Of a stretch of 64,000 bases of DNA, positions 33,632 to 43,024 are shown piece by piece. The DNA is from Natrinema sp. SYSU A 869 (lineage in GTDB: Archaea > Halobacteriota > Halobacteria > Halobacteriales > Natrialbaceae). Within the stretch, counting starts at the first letter, position 1. Every line of letters begins with the position of its first letter. The notes under the pieces were generated by a model that was given only the letters and a program-made list of their open reading frames with translations, did no database searches and had not been told where the DNA came from. The DNA is taken from positions 2,666,001 through 2,730,000 of the forward strand of contig NZ_CP082249.1 of NCBI RefSeq assembly GCF_019879105.1, written 5' to 3'. Made by a program: the position numbers and the translations under genes.

Positions 33632-34581
33632 CGGATGTCCTCGCAGTCGCAGACCACCGCCGCGGCGAACTGCGCGACGTCAGCTACGAGCTCATCACGG
33701 CCGGCCGCCAACTCGCCGACGAAACTGGCGGCGACCTCCACCTCACAGTCATCAGCGGCACCGTCGACGACTTCGCCGAGAAGTGCAACCGCGAGGGCGT
33801 CGACGCTATCCACACCGTCGACCACGGTGAGGAGTTCAACCACGATGTCTACACGCAGGCGATCACGCAGCTCTACGACGAACTCGCCCCCCAATACGTC
33901 CTGACGCCCAACAGCGTCAACGGACTCGATTACGCGCCTGCAATCGCCGACCGGCTCGACCTGCCGGTCGTCACCGACACGATCGATCTCGACAACGACG
34001 GCGAGACGCTTGTCGCGACCCGCGAGATGTACGGTGGCAAGGTCGAGACGACGAATGAACTCACCGGCGACGCGGTCATCACGATCCGCGGTGCCGAGTG
34101 GCCGGCTGCGGAAGGTACCGGCGACGCCACGATCGAGGCCTTCGACGCGGACATCGACGAGGACGCGATCGGCTCGACCGTCAACGGATTCGAGGAAGTC
34201 GGCGGCGGCGACGTCGACATCAGCGAGGCCGAACTCCTCGTCTCGATCGGCCGCGGCATCGAGGAAGAGGAGAACCTCGACCTGATCCGCGACCTTGCCG
34301 ACGCGCTGGGCGCGACGCTGTCGTCCTCGCGCCCGATCGTCGACAACGGCTGGCTGCCCAAGAACCGACAGGTCGGCCAGTCCGGGAAGGTCGTCACCCC
34401 CGATGTCTACATCGCCATCGGTATCTCCGGCGCGGTACAGCACGTCGCTGGGATGAAAGGCTCCGATACGATCATTGCGATCAACACGGACCCCAACGCG
34501 CCGATCATGGACATTGCCGACTACGCGATCGTCGACGACCTCTTCGACGTCGTGCCGGAACTCATCGACGAGTTCGAATAA
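33628..34581 (+). CDS. etfA: electron transfer flavoprotein, alpha subunit
   Basis: Holds the FAD of the ETF complex. The 317-residue protein has an N-terminal ETF fold (YVLTPNSVNGLDYAPAIADR) and the C-terminal FAD domain with SSSRPIVDNGWLPKNRQVGQ, SGKVVTPDVYIAIGISGAVQ and TIIAINTDPNAPIMDIADY. The motifs around the flavin (Arg in SSSRP, GQSGK, SGAVQH) are intact. No ferredoxin domain is fused. Translationally coupled to etfB. Confidence 0.95.
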   Translation: MTDVLAVADHRRGELRDVSYELITAGRQLADETGGDLHLTVISGTVDDFAEKCNREGVDAIHTVDHGEEFNHDVYTQAITQLYDELAPQYVLTPNSVNGLDYAPAIADRLDLPVVTDTIDLDNDGETLVATREMYGGKVETTNELTGDAVITIRGAEWPAAEGTGDATIEAFDADIDEDAIGSTVNGFEEVGGGDVDISEAELLVSIGRGIEEEENLDLIRDLADALGATLSSSRPIVDNGWLPKNRQVGQSGKVVTPDVYIAIGISGAVQHVAGMKGSDTIIAINTDPNAPIMDIADYAIVDDLFDVVPELIDEFE

Positions 34582-34806
34582 TCGGTCGGACGGTTCTTCC
34601 ATCCGAGGACGACTGGTCCCCTCTTTTCGAACCTGGGAGATGGCCAGCGGACGCCACGGCTTCCGCGGACAAACCACTACAGCAGTCGGTGACAGCCACC
34701 GATCATCGACAGTGCTCGAGCACGGTGACGACTCTCGTCAGTACCGCTCGAGCAGTGGCCATCAGCGGCTGAGACACTCGGCCGGCTGTACGACGGCTTC
34801 GACAGC
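34582..34806. other. 225-base region that may carry remnants of a transducer N-terminus
   Basis: The frame of the following transducer stays open only back to the TGA at 34726-34728 and there encodes AETLGRLYDGFDS, which looks like the end of a HAMP domain. No start codon, membrane span or sensor domain is readable in it. Confidence 0.4.
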
Positions 34807-36309
34807 ATGGGCAACTCGTTGCGAAACCAGATCGAGGCCGCCGAGGTTGCACGCGAGGAGGCCGAAGCGGCCCGCGCCGAGACCGAGTCGATGAACCGCC
34901 ACCTCGAGACGAAGGCCGCGGAGTTCAGCAGTGTGATGGACGAGTGTGCCGATGGTGATCTGACTCAGCGGCTCGACTCCGAAAGCGAGAGCGAGGCGAT
35001 GACCGACATCGCGTTCGCGTTCAACGAGATGGTCGAGGAACTCGAGGAGACGACCGCCGACGTCAAGGCCTTCGCCAGCGAGGTCGCAGCGGCTAGCGAA
35101 CAGGTGACTGCCAGTTCCGAGGAGGTCCGCTCGGTATCACAGCAGGTTTCAGAGTCGATTCAGTCGATCTCCGACGGTGCGGATCGTCAGAATCAGAACC
35201 TGCAGTCGGTCAATCAGGAGATGGGTGGCCTCTCGACGACGACAGAGGAGATCGCGGCCTCCTCGAACAACGTCGCGGACCTCGCCGAACAGACGGCCGA
35301 AACGGGGCGACTCGGTCGCAAAGCGGCTCAGGAGGCAATCGACGGAATGCACGAGATCGAATCGGAGTCGACCGAGGCCGTCGACGCAATTCAGGACCTC
35401 GAGGAGGAGATGGCACAGGTCGACGAGTTGGTCGAGTTCATCTCTGACGTCGCCCGTGAGACGAACATGCTTGCCCTGAACGCGAACATCGAGGCCGCAC
35501 GGGGCGGCAGCGGCGAGGATGGCACCGGGTTCGGTGCCGTCGCGACACAGGTCAAAGAGCTGGCCGCAGACACGAAATCGACCGCCGAGGACATCGAACA
35601 GCGGTTGGAGCGGATCGACGAACAGACGAGTTCGACGGCGACCGAAGTCCAGCGGACTGCGGATCGGATCTCGGAACACGTCGGCTCCGTGGAAAACGCC
35701 GCAGAAGCGCTCGACGAAATTGCTCACTACGCCGACCGGACCAACGACGGCGTCCAAGAGATTTCCGCGGCGACCGAGGAACAGGCGGCCTCGACCCAAG
35801 AGGTCGTCGCCATGGTCTCGTCGGCAACGACCATCTCCGAATCGACCGCGGCCGAATCCCAGCGCGTCGCGGTGGCTGCGGAAGAACAGACTTCCGCCCT
35901 CTCCGAGGTGTCGGAAAGCGCAAGTTCGCTTGCCGACCAAGCGGCACACCTGAGCGAAACGCTCGATCACTTCGAAACCGAGCAAGTGGAGGACGTAACC
36001 GTCGATGAGTACGAATCCGACCACGACACGACCTTCGAGTTCGAAGAGACGGACATCGACGGCGACGACGCAATCGAGCACCGTGATGGGAGATCCGACA
36101 CAGGGGCCGAGACTACAGATGGACCGAAATTGGACGACGGGTCACCGCCAGAAGTCGCGAGGGACGTGACTGGCGTGGGAGACGGAAGCGATGCCGAAGA
36201 AGGCGAGACGGACGACACGGTATCCGGCTCGGAGTCGAACGCGGACGAAACAGACGGTGACGGATCGTCGGAAGACGAGTTCATGTTCACCCAGTCCGGG
36301 GACGAGTAA
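34807..36309 (+). CDS. methyl-accepting chemotaxis transducer, soluble, probably N-truncated
   Basis: A 500-residue signalling protein without a membrane segment. Residues 1-100 look like the end of a HAMP unit and a second HAMP-like region (ATVMDECADGDLTQRL-type: FSSVMDECADGDLTQRLDSE), then a long coiled-coil MCP domain whose hairpin tip is VARETNMLALNANIEAARGG with GTGFGAVATQVKELA after it. The C-terminal 110 residues are an acidic low-complexity tail ending DEFMFTQSGDE. Haloarchaeal transducers usually have two spans before this point. It may be a natural soluble form or the remaining part of a broken gene. Confidence 0.85.
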   Translation: MGNSLRNQIEAAEVAREEAEAARAETESMNRHLETKAAEFSSVMDECADGDLTQRLDSESESEAMTDIAFAFNEMVEELEETTADVKAFASEVAAASEQVTASSEEVRSVSQQVSESIQSISDGADRQNQNLQSVNQEMGGLSTTTEEIAASSNNVADLAEQTAETGRLGRKAAQEAIDGMHEIESESTEAVDAIQDLEEEMAQVDELVEFISDVARETNMLALNANIEAARGGSGEDGTGFGAVATQVKELAADTKSTAEDIEQRLERIDEQTSSTATEVQRTADRISEHVGSVENAAEALDEIAHYADRTNDGVQEISAATEEQAASTQEVVAMVSSATTISESTAAESQRVAVAAEEQTSALSEVSESASSLADQAAHLSETLDHFETEQVEDVTVDEYESDHDTTFEFEETDIDGDDAIEHRDGRSDTGAETTDGPKLDDGSPPEVARDVTGVGDGSDAEEGETDDTVSGSESNADETDGDGSSEDEFMFTQSGDE

Positions 36310-36337
36310 GGTAAACGCGACTTTCGAACCGTCACGT

Positions 36338-36346
36338 ACTTTTTAC
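36338..36346 (+). promoter_or_regulatory. TATA-like element of the prenyl synthase gene
   Basis: The sequence actttttac ends 18-21 bases before the two possible ATGs (36364, 36367), consistent with a short-leader transcript. Confidence 0.35.
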
Positions 36347-36363
36347 CGCCGTTCTAAGCGCGG

Positions 36364-37209
36364 GTGATGGAACTGCTGGAGCGCCGACGGGCGCTGATCG
36401 AGGAGCGTCTTATCGAGGTAGTCGAGGGTGTCGAACCCGAGACGCTCAGCGAGGAAGTTCGCCATGTCGCGCTCTCGGGCGGGAAGCGCGTCCGACCGAT
36501 GGTGACGCTACTTGCCTGTGAGACGGTCGGCGGACGGGCCGAGGACGCGGTCGAGTTCGGCGTCGGTATCGAACTCGTCCACAGTGCCTCGCTCGTCGTC
36601 GACGACATCATTGATCGCTCGGAGCTGCGACGCGGGACGACCAGCGCCTGGGCTGAGTTCGGCCACGGCCCGGCGATCATTACCAGCGACGGGCTGTTGG
36701 GCGAGGCGTTCGCGCTCTTTTCGGCGAATCCGGACGCCACGCGCGTCGTCGCCGAGGCGATGGTCGAACTCGGCATCGGCGAGGCGACCGAGCTGTCGGC
36801 CGAGCCCGCAAACGAAGAGGAGTATATGACGCTGGCGCGTCGCAAGACGGGTGCACTGTTCCGAGCTGCGGCCGAACTCGGAGCGATCGCCGCTGACTCC
36901 GATCCCGTTACCGTCGAGGCACTCGGCGAGTACGCCGAACGGGTCGGTGTCGCCTTCCAAATCAGGGACGACGTGTTAGACGCCATCGCCGATCCCGAGG
37001 AACTCGGCAAACCGACCGGCCACGACGCCGCCTTAGAGCGCCCGTCGGTCGTTCAGGTGACCGATCTCACGCCCGACGAGGCAAACACCCACGCCCGGCG
37101 GGAAGCCGACCGGGCAATCGACGCCTTAGATCGGGTCGAGGTCGCCGATCCCGAGGCGCGGCAGTATCTCCTCGATCTCGCCGAATTCGTCGTCGAGCGA
37201 GAACAATAG
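36364..37209 (+). CDS. polyprenyl (geranylgeranyl-type) diphosphate synthase
   Basis: Adds isopentenyl diphosphate units to make the C20 or longer isoprenoids of archaeal lipids, carotenoids and quinones. The 281-residue protein has the first Asp-rich motif LVVDDIIDRSELRRG (Asp80, Asp81, Asp84) and the second FQIRDDVLDAIAD (Asp202, Asp203, Asp206), with GGKRVRP upstream for diphosphate binding. It matches IdsA-type short-chain synthases, though the length is somewhat short (usual about 300-350). Product chain length cannot be fixed from sequence. Start at 36364 or 36367. Confidence 0.92.
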   Translation: MMELLERRRALIEERLIEVVEGVEPETLSEEVRHVALSGGKRVRPMVTLLACETVGGRAEDAVEFGVGIELVHSASLVVDDIIDRSELRRGTTSAWAEFGHGPAIITSDGLLGEAFALFSANPDATRVVAEAMVELGIGEATELSAEPANEEEYMTLARRKTGALFRAAAELGAIAADSDPVTVEALGEYAERVGVAFQIRDDVLDAIADPEELGKPTGHDAALERPSVVQVTDLTPDEANTHARREADRAIDALDRVEVADPEARQYLLDLAEFVVEREQ

Positions 37210-37409
37210 CCAGCGAACCGATGGCTACTGTCTTCGACTTAGAGAGTGCCGCGAGTACACGATCGGCCGAAATCGCCGGCGTGATTTTGCCGCTGCCGAT
37301 CGGCCGGCGGCGGGATCGATCGTCCTCGAGAGCGAGTTCGGACTCGAGCGAGTGACTGGCCCCGAAAGCGCCGAAAAGCGGGTCGACCGCTCGCGAACCG
37401 AGTGGCCGA

Positions 37410-38525
37410 TCAGACCCGTTCGGCCCCGCGCCGTCCCTCATCCCGATCCGCGTCCGAGAACCGTGACTCCGCGACGGCGAAGGTGAGCGTGCTCGAGATC
37501 CCGAGCAGTGTCCCCGCCGTCAGCGCCGCCGCGAGATACGTGATCCCGACTTCCTCGAGGAAGAACGCGCTTACTGCGTGGAGAACGACCGCGATCGAGA
37601 GCACGTAGAAGGGCGCATTCAGATAGCGCCACTCGAGCGAGCCGGCGATGTACTCGTCAGTGATCTGTCCCAGACTGGTTGTCAGTCCCGCGGCCGCGAA
37701 CCAGAGGATTGCCCCGTTGACCAGTGCCGCGAGCATAACGGGCGCTTCGAGCGTGCCGGCGGTCGATGCACGCACTGACTCGAGGGTCTCCATTCCGCTG
37801 ACGCCGCCGAGGACGAACAGTGCCGCGGCGACGACGTACGCCAGCAGCGTCGTTCGGCCGGCGTACAGCGAGTGGCGGGCGCGTTCGACGGCCGCATCCA
37901 GCCGGTCGCCGAGGCCCAGGCCCCGCGAGATGAGATAGAAGCCAAGCAGCGCCGACGTCGTCCCCAGCACGAAACCGGGCATTTCCAGTACGGAGCCGAC
38001 CAGTGCGAGCGGGTAGATCAACAGGAGGATACCGAGCGGAATGAGCACCGTCCCGCGCGTTTCGGGGTCGTCTAACACCTGCTTGATCGTGTAGTACATC
38101 GACTCGAGATTCTGTGCCTGTCGGACGACGACCCGCCGGACACCGTCGATGGGGACGCGCGAGCGGATGATCGGGATGACGGATTCGTCCTGTGCGCCGT
38201 CTGTGACGACGAGGGCGGTAACGTCTTCTGCGGTCGAGAGACTGGCGAGGACGGTGTCGACCTCGTCGCCGACTTCACGGTTGGCGCTGACGTCGCCCTG
38301 GTCGTTGCCGGTGACGACGGCAACCTCGACGCTTTCGTCGCGCTCCGTGAGGTCGTCGTAGACGTGCAACCCCTGAAAGATGACGTTGACGTCCGAGTCC
38401 TCCGGGTCGGCCGTCGCGAGGGCGACGGCCGCCTCCTCGACGGGGTCGCGACCGATGACCGGCGTCGAAAAGCCGGTCTTGCGGCCGAGATCGTCGTCGA
38501 GATCGACACAGAGGACCAACAGCAT
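37410..38525 (-). CDS. DUF373 family membrane protein
   Basis: A 371-residue archaeal protein. The N-terminal 140 residues are a soluble Rossmann-like domain opening MLLVLCVDLDDDLGRKTGFS, with ALVVTDGAQDESVIPIIRSR and VVRQAQNLESMYYTIKQVLD; six hydrophobic helices follow from about residue 152 to 355. This is the DUF373 pattern, of unknown function. The DDD in its first strand could bind a metal or nucleotide. It stands between the prenyl synthase and the histidine kinase, with no overlap. Confidence 0.9.
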   Translation of the reverse strand: MLLVLCVDLDDDLGRKTGFSTPVIGRDPVEEAAVALATADPEDSDVNVIFQGLHVYDDLTERDESVEVAVVTGNDQGDVSANREVGDEVDTVLASLSTAEDVTALVVTDGAQDESVIPIIRSRVPIDGVRRVVVRQAQNLESMYYTIKQVLDDPETRGTVLIPLGILLLIYPLALVGSVLEMPGFVLGTTSALLGFYLISRGLGLGDRLDAAVERARHSLYAGRTTLLAYVVAAALFVLGGVSGMETLESVRASTAGTLEAPVMLAALVNGAILWFAAAGLTTSLGQITDEYIAGSLEWRYLNAPFYVLSIAVVLHAVSAFFLEEVGITYLAAALTAGTLLGISSTLTFAVAESRFSDADRDEGRRGAERV

Positions 38526-38605
38526 CGCGTCGTGGTTGTACGCCGCGGTATTTCTCTCTTCTGGACGACGAAATCGATAGTGGCGCGAGCGCGGTCGCGA
38601 TGGAT

Positions 38606-40663
38606 TCAGCCGGGCCCGTTCGTCTCGAGATCGGATTCGTCGGGTCCGGCCTCGATGTCGGCGTCCGTCGTTCTGATATCGGAAATCTCGAACCGGGCAC
38701 CACCGGCCGAGCCGTTTCGAGCCGAAATCGACCAGCCGTGGGCCGTCACGATCTCCTCGACGATCGCCAGCCCGAATCCAGTTCCGTCCGTCTCGGTCGT
38801 GTATCCGAACTCGAACAACGAGTCGCGATCGGCTGACAGCCCACGGCCTGTGTCCTCGACGTAGAACCCGTTCGAACTCGCATCTGTTCCCGCCGCTTGA
38901 CGACCTCCCTCGAGCGAACCGACGGTGACGACTAGGGGATCGGTCCCGTCGTGTTCATCCCTGTTGGTACTCTGTTCGACCGTCTCCCGCTGAGTCTGCG
39001 AGTTAGGGCTCGTGGAGCCGTGCTCCACGGCGTCCTCGTGAGTATCCGATCGAGGGCTCGTGGAGCCGTGCTCCACGGCGTTTCGGAACAGGTTCTCGAG
39101 TAGTTCTCGGACACGACCTTCGTCACCGTAGATCTCGATGTCGGTGTTGATCTCGAGGCGGGCCTGACCGGTGTCGACCGTTGACCACGCCCTCTCTGCG
39201 GCGTTCTCGAGTGGGAACCGCGCCTGCTCCCCGATCGACTTCCCCTGGCGGGCCAACTGGAGGAGCCCATCGACGAGTTCTGCCATCCGTGACAGCGACC
39301 ACTGTAGCTCGTCGACGTGCTGGCTGTCGTATTGCTCGTCGAGCGAGTCGAGATGACCTTGCCCGACGTTCAGCGGGTTTCGCAGGTCGTGGCTCACGAG
39401 GCTGGCGAATTCCTCTAACCGCTCGTTCTGGCGTTCGAGTTCGCGCCGGTACTGACACCGGCGGGTGATATCGCGGGTCGCGTGTATGGTCCCCGTAAAC
39501 GCCCCGTCCTCGAGTGGGAGGAGTCTGGTATGGACGTCGTGGATTCGCTCCTCGCCGTCCGCTGCGTGAAACTGAACCTGATACTTCGCCTGTTCGCGGT
39601 CGACCGTCGAGGAGAGCAGCTCGCGGACCTCATTGGCGTACGTGGTCGTCATCTGTTCGTCGTAGTATCCACGCTCGACGAGTTCCGAAAACGCCGTCCC
39701 GATAAGTTGTGCCTTGTCTTCCGCGAATGCGTCGACGAACACGTCGTTACACCAGGTGATCGTCCCGTCTGCATCGAGCACGAAGAGCGCAGTCGGCGCA
39801 AGTTCGATGATCCGCTCGTATTGGGTGAGTTCGTGTTTCCGTCGCGTTCTCGACGTACTATCACGGATGACCGCAGTCGAGCCGGCAAATGCACCGGTCT
39901 CGTCAGTGAGGGCAGCCACGTTGGCCTCGTAGATTCGTTCCTCACCGGTATCGGTCTCGACGGTACATTCGAAGTATCCCGACTCGCGGTCACCCGTATA
40001 CAGCCCGCGAACCGTCTCAACGCCGCGTTCGAACGACTCCCTGCTGATGAATTCCGTGATGTGTTCGCCCACGACGCGATCACGGTCGGTATCGAGAAGG
40101 TCACAAAACGCTTCGTTAGCGATGGTACAACGCCCTTCGTCATCGAGGACGCACATCGGATCGGTGACCGTCTCGACGAGGGCCCGGTACCGCTCGAGTT
40201 CGCGTTCGCTCTCCCGGCGGGCGCGGTCGGCGCGGTGTTTCTCGACGGCGTTTTCGATTCGATTCGCCAGCACGGTGTACTGGTCGGTTCCGGATCCCTT
40301 CTGGAGGTAGTCCGTAACGCCGGCCGAAATCGCCTCGCCCGCGATCTCTTCGGACCCCTTTCCGGTAAAGAGAATAAACGGAACCGCCGAATCGCGTTCC
40401 CGCACTGCCGCGAACAACTCGAGGCCGTCCATATCGGGCATGTCGTAGTCGCTGACGACACAGTCGATACCGTGGTCAGGTTCGGTATCGGTATCGACAT
40501 CACTCTCTCCGTCGAACATCGCCAGCCCGTCGCGGCCGCTTCCCGCGGTCGTCACGACGATATTGTCGTTGTACCGTTCGAGAACGGTGGCCGTCAACTC
40601 GAGGAGTTGGGAGTCATCGTCGACACAGAGGACGTGAATCCCCGAAGACATCAGATACGCCAT
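38606..40663 (-). CDS. sensor histidine kinase with REC and two PAS domains
   Basis: A cytoplasmic two-component protein of 685 residues. Order: receiver domain (about 8-135; VLCVDDD and phosphoacceptor Asp72 in VVSDYDMPDMDG, Lys122), PAS (155-270), PAS (280-402), HisKA with His425 in FASLVSHDLRNPLNV, and HATPase_c with N-box NLFRNAVEHGS (about 524-534) and G-box motifs DTGRGL and GTGFGLAIVEEIV. No membrane spans. The N-box is followed by an in-frame duplicated segment (AVEHGSTSP twice, period 16 residues). Partner regulator unknown. The start may also be 40651 (MSSGIHVLCV). Confidence 0.92.
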   Translation of the reverse strand: MAYLMSSGIHVLCVDDDSQLLELTATVLERYNDNIVVTTAGSGRDGLAMFDGESDVDTDTEPDHGIDCVVSDYDMPDMDGLELFAAVRERDSAVPFILFTGKGSEEIAGEAISAGVTDYLQKGSGTDQYTVLANRIENAVEKHRADRARRESERELERYRALVETVTDPMCVLDDEGRCTIANEAFCDLLDTDRDRVVGEHITEFISRESFERGVETVRGLYTGDRESGYFECTVETDTGEERIYEANVAALTDETGAFAGSTAVIRDSTSRTRRKHELTQYERIIELAPTALFVLDADGTITWCNDVFVDAFAEDKAQLIGTAFSELVERGYYDEQMTTTYANEVRELLSSTVDREQAKYQVQFHAADGEERIHDVHTRLLPLEDGAFTGTIHATRDITRRCQYRRELERQNERLEEFASLVSHDLRNPLNVGQGHLDSLDEQYDSQHVDELQWSLSRMAELVDGLLQLARQGKSIGEQARFPLENAAERAWSTVDTGQARLEINTDIEIYGDEGRVRELLENLFRNAVEHGSTSPRSDTHEDAVEHGSTSPNSQTQRETVEQSTNRDEHDGTDPLVVTVGSLEGGRQAAGTDASSNGFYVEDTGRGLSADRDSLFEFGYTTETDGTGFGLAIVEEIVTAHGWSISARNGSAGGARFEISDIRTTDADIEAGPDESDLETNGPG
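39005..39081. repeat. 29-bp direct repeat inside the kinase gene
   Basis: Bases 39005-39033 and 39053-39081 are identical over 29 bases, with a 48-base period, so the frame is kept. The unit contains the self-complementary piece tggagccgtgctcca. It encodes the AVEHGSTSP repeats next to the kinase N-box. Confidence 0.85.
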
Positions 40664-40765
40664 GTTCAGACTCCACAGTATAATAGTATGTGGGTGAGTC
40701 TCGACCGACAGCTATCGACACACGTCCCCGATCAGTTTCGCACTGCTTTTGAGTCTCGGGTGGGT

Positions 40766-41773
40766 ATGTTCCCTCGAATGATCTCGAAGGGCTGTGAGCA
40801 GTGCGCGAAAGGTGGCAAGATGGTGCTGTTCGTCTACGGCTACTGCGACCAGCGCGACTGCTTTTACTGCCCGCTCGGCGAGAACCGCAAGAACGTCACT
40901 GACGTCTACGCCAACGAACGACTCGTCGAGAGCGACGAGGACGTGCTCACCGAGGCCCACCGAATGGACGCACTGGGCACATCGATTACCGGCGGCGAAC
41001 CCCAGGAGGCCCTCGACCGGACCTGTCACTACCTCGAGTTACTCAAAGACGAGTTCGGCGAGGATCACCACACACACCTCTATACCGGCATCACCGGCGG
41101 CCGCGAGAACATGCGCCGCCTCTCGGAGGCCGGCCTCGATGAGATTCGCTTCCACCCACCCTACGAACAATGGGGTGACCTCCACGGTACCGAGTGGGAG
41201 GAAATCCTCTATATCGCCCGCGAAGAGGGACTGACGCCCGCCTTCGAAATACCTGGTATCCGCGCCGAAGAAGAGTTCCTCGAGCTGATCGACGAGGGAG
41301 CCGCCGAGTTCTGTAACGTCAACGAGTTCGAGATGAGCGACGGCAACTACCGCCGGATGCAAGAACAGGGGTACGAACTCAAAGAGGACCACATGAGCGC
41401 CGTCGACGGCTCCCGCGAGGAGATCCTCGACGTGATGGGCGACCACGAGAAGGTCTACTTCTGTACCTCCGTGTTCAAGGACGCGGCCCAGCACCGCCGC
41501 CGTCTCAAACGCATGGCGCGAAACATCCGCCGCGAGTTCGACGATGTCACCGACGACGGCACGCTCGTCTACGGCAAGACCCGCGCCAACCCTGAGGAGT
41601 TCGAAGCCCTCGGTGTCCCCGAGGAATTCTACACCGTCAAAACTGACCACGTCGAGGTTGCCTGGTGGCTCTTAGAGGAGATGATCGAGGACGGCGACCT
41701 CAAAGAGGGCGAAATCGTCGAGCAGTATCCGACCTACGACGGGCAGGTCGTCGAGCGGACGCCGTTGGCGTAA
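40766..41773 (+). CDS. radical SAM protein (COG2108-like) with a CX4CX2C motif
   Basis: A 335-residue enzyme related to pyruvate-formate-lyase activases. The cluster motif is FVYGYCDQRDCFYCPLGENR, with Cys27, Cys32 and Cys35, i.e. CX4CX2C rather than the canonical CX3CX2C. It is preceded by KGCEQCAKGGKMVLF (Cys10, Cys13). SITGGEPQEALDRT is the SAM-binding GGEP motif, and HTHLYTGITGG and RFHPPYEQWG follow the COG2108 pattern. Start 40766 or 40778. Function unknown. A T-run at 41807-41811 may end transcription. Confidence 0.88.
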   Translation: MFPRMISKGCEQCAKGGKMVLFVYGYCDQRDCFYCPLGENRKNVTDVYANERLVESDEDVLTEAHRMDALGTSITGGEPQEALDRTCHYLELLKDEFGEDHHTHLYTGITGGRENMRRLSEAGLDEIRFHPPYEQWGDLHGTEWEEILYIAREEGLTPAFEIPGIRAEEEFLELIDEGAAEFCNVNEFEMSDGNYRRMQEQGYELKEDHMSAVDGSREEILDVMGDHEKVYFCTSVFKDAAQHRRRLKRMARNIRREFDDVTDDGTLVYGKTRANPEEFEALGVPEEFYTVKTDHVEVAWWLLEEMIEDGDLKEGEIVEQYPTYDGQVVERTPLA

Positions 41774-42203
41774 GCACCGCGAGCGGACGAAGTGAGTGAG
41801 CGGATCTTTTTGATGTCTTCGCGAGTATACCGAGCGAAGGACCGGCGAGACAAGAGAGAAGCTCTCGCAGGGGAGATTTTTGGAGGAGAATGAGTAGCGT
41901 GGGACCTTCGGTCCCGCGGACCGTTCACGCGGCGTGCCGCGCGAGAGGGTACGAACGAGTCACGTGAATCGCGTGGCTCGGAAGCGAGGGCACAGAAGCG
42001 CTCCACCCCGTCGGTATTTTTCGCCGAAAACGGTCACAAGTGAACTGGCACACATTGTTTTGCACAGTCTAAGGATGGTCCCACAGCGTGCAATGCACGA
42101 AAACGGCCGTTACGAACCCCTTCTGTTCCGTCTGCCGTCGAACGGGCCGCTACCGCTTATCGGGGTTGTAATAATACCAACCGTCCCGGTACCACGGGGT
42201 ACG
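41774..42203. other. 430-base intergenic region with hairpins
   Basis: No supportable gene. It begins with a terminator-like T-run (41807-41811), has a second T-run at 41875-41880, and a perfect hairpin gggacc-ttc-ggtccc at 41901-41915 followed by more GC-rich inverted pieces to about 41950. The right end is the promoter region of the lipoprotein (AT-rich gttgtaataataccaacc, 42165-42182). Confidence 0.5.
41801..41813 (+). terminator. T-run terminator after the radical SAM gene
   Basis: The sequence cggatctttttga 28 bases after the stop has a five-T run, the archaeal type of intrinsic termination signal. Confidence 0.35.
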
Positions 42204-42991
42204 ATGCAATTCCGAACTATCGCTGTCGTCGCGGTCGCACTGCTTGTGGCGCTCTCCGGGTGTAGCGCCCTCGGGGGATCACAAGCGGATGAACCGTCGA
42301 GCGAAGGTGATACAGAGTCGCTGAATGAGAACGAAACGGGAGCGAACGAATCCGACAATGGGAAAACCGATCCCGATGACGCCGCCGGCTCGAACGGAAC
42401 CGAGGACGATGCGAACACTGACGATGGAGGTGCGAACACTGACGACGGAGACGACACCGCGAACGCGGAGTGGACTCCACCGGAGGAACCGAACCGGAAA
42501 GATGATGGGGGCTGGAAGACAAGCGCGAAGATCGGATCGAATCCGTCGAGTTCGTCGACAGAGAGCCCGCAGAGAGCGGCGAGGGATACTCGAACTTCAA
42601 CCTCGAGGTCGTCGCCAACACGAGTATGGAAAACGTTGATCCACCGGAACACGGTGACGTCATCGGTGAGCCGTACTTCTTCGTCAAGATCAACGAAGAC
42701 AAACAGAAGCTGATCGAGCGCACGGGAGAAGTCCGAATGGAAGAAAACGGCACGTACCATATCGATGTCCGCCCTGATGGAATCGAAGAGTTCGGGGCCG
42801 GTCCGCTGACCGTCGAGGTCTTCCTGATGGATGAGGACAAGGACTGGGACGACATCTACGACTCCGTGGGCAAGACCGTCGAGTACAATCCGGAGACGGA
42901 GACCGACAACTCGGCTGCTGACGATGGCAATTCTGACGACTCGGCTGTTGACGACGCCGATTCTAACGATTCGGAGACGAGCGAGAACTGA
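42204..42991 (+). pseudogene. secreted lipoprotein, frame broken once
   Basis: Starts MQFRTIAVVAVALLVALSGC with a lipobox (ALSGC), so it is exported and lipid-anchored. A long acidic Asn/Asp/Thr-rich linker with two copies of a NTDDGG unit follows. The first frame is lost after EEPNRKDDGG near 42515. The second frame resumes with EDKREDRIESVEFVDREPAE, SNFNLEVVANTSMENV and goes on to a folded domain ending SETSEN at 42991. One extra G in the GGGGG run at 42516-42520 joins them into 262 residues. Total length is 788 bases, one short of a multiple of three. Family unknown. Confidence 0.7.
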
Positions 42992-43024
42992 GCTTTCAAC
43001 CGACAACACAGCGATTCGAGACGC

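Noticed and set aside
41734-42006. Minus-strand frame in the hairpin-rich intergenic block
   Set aside because: Low-complexity Arg/Ser product that overlaps the hairpins; no start context.
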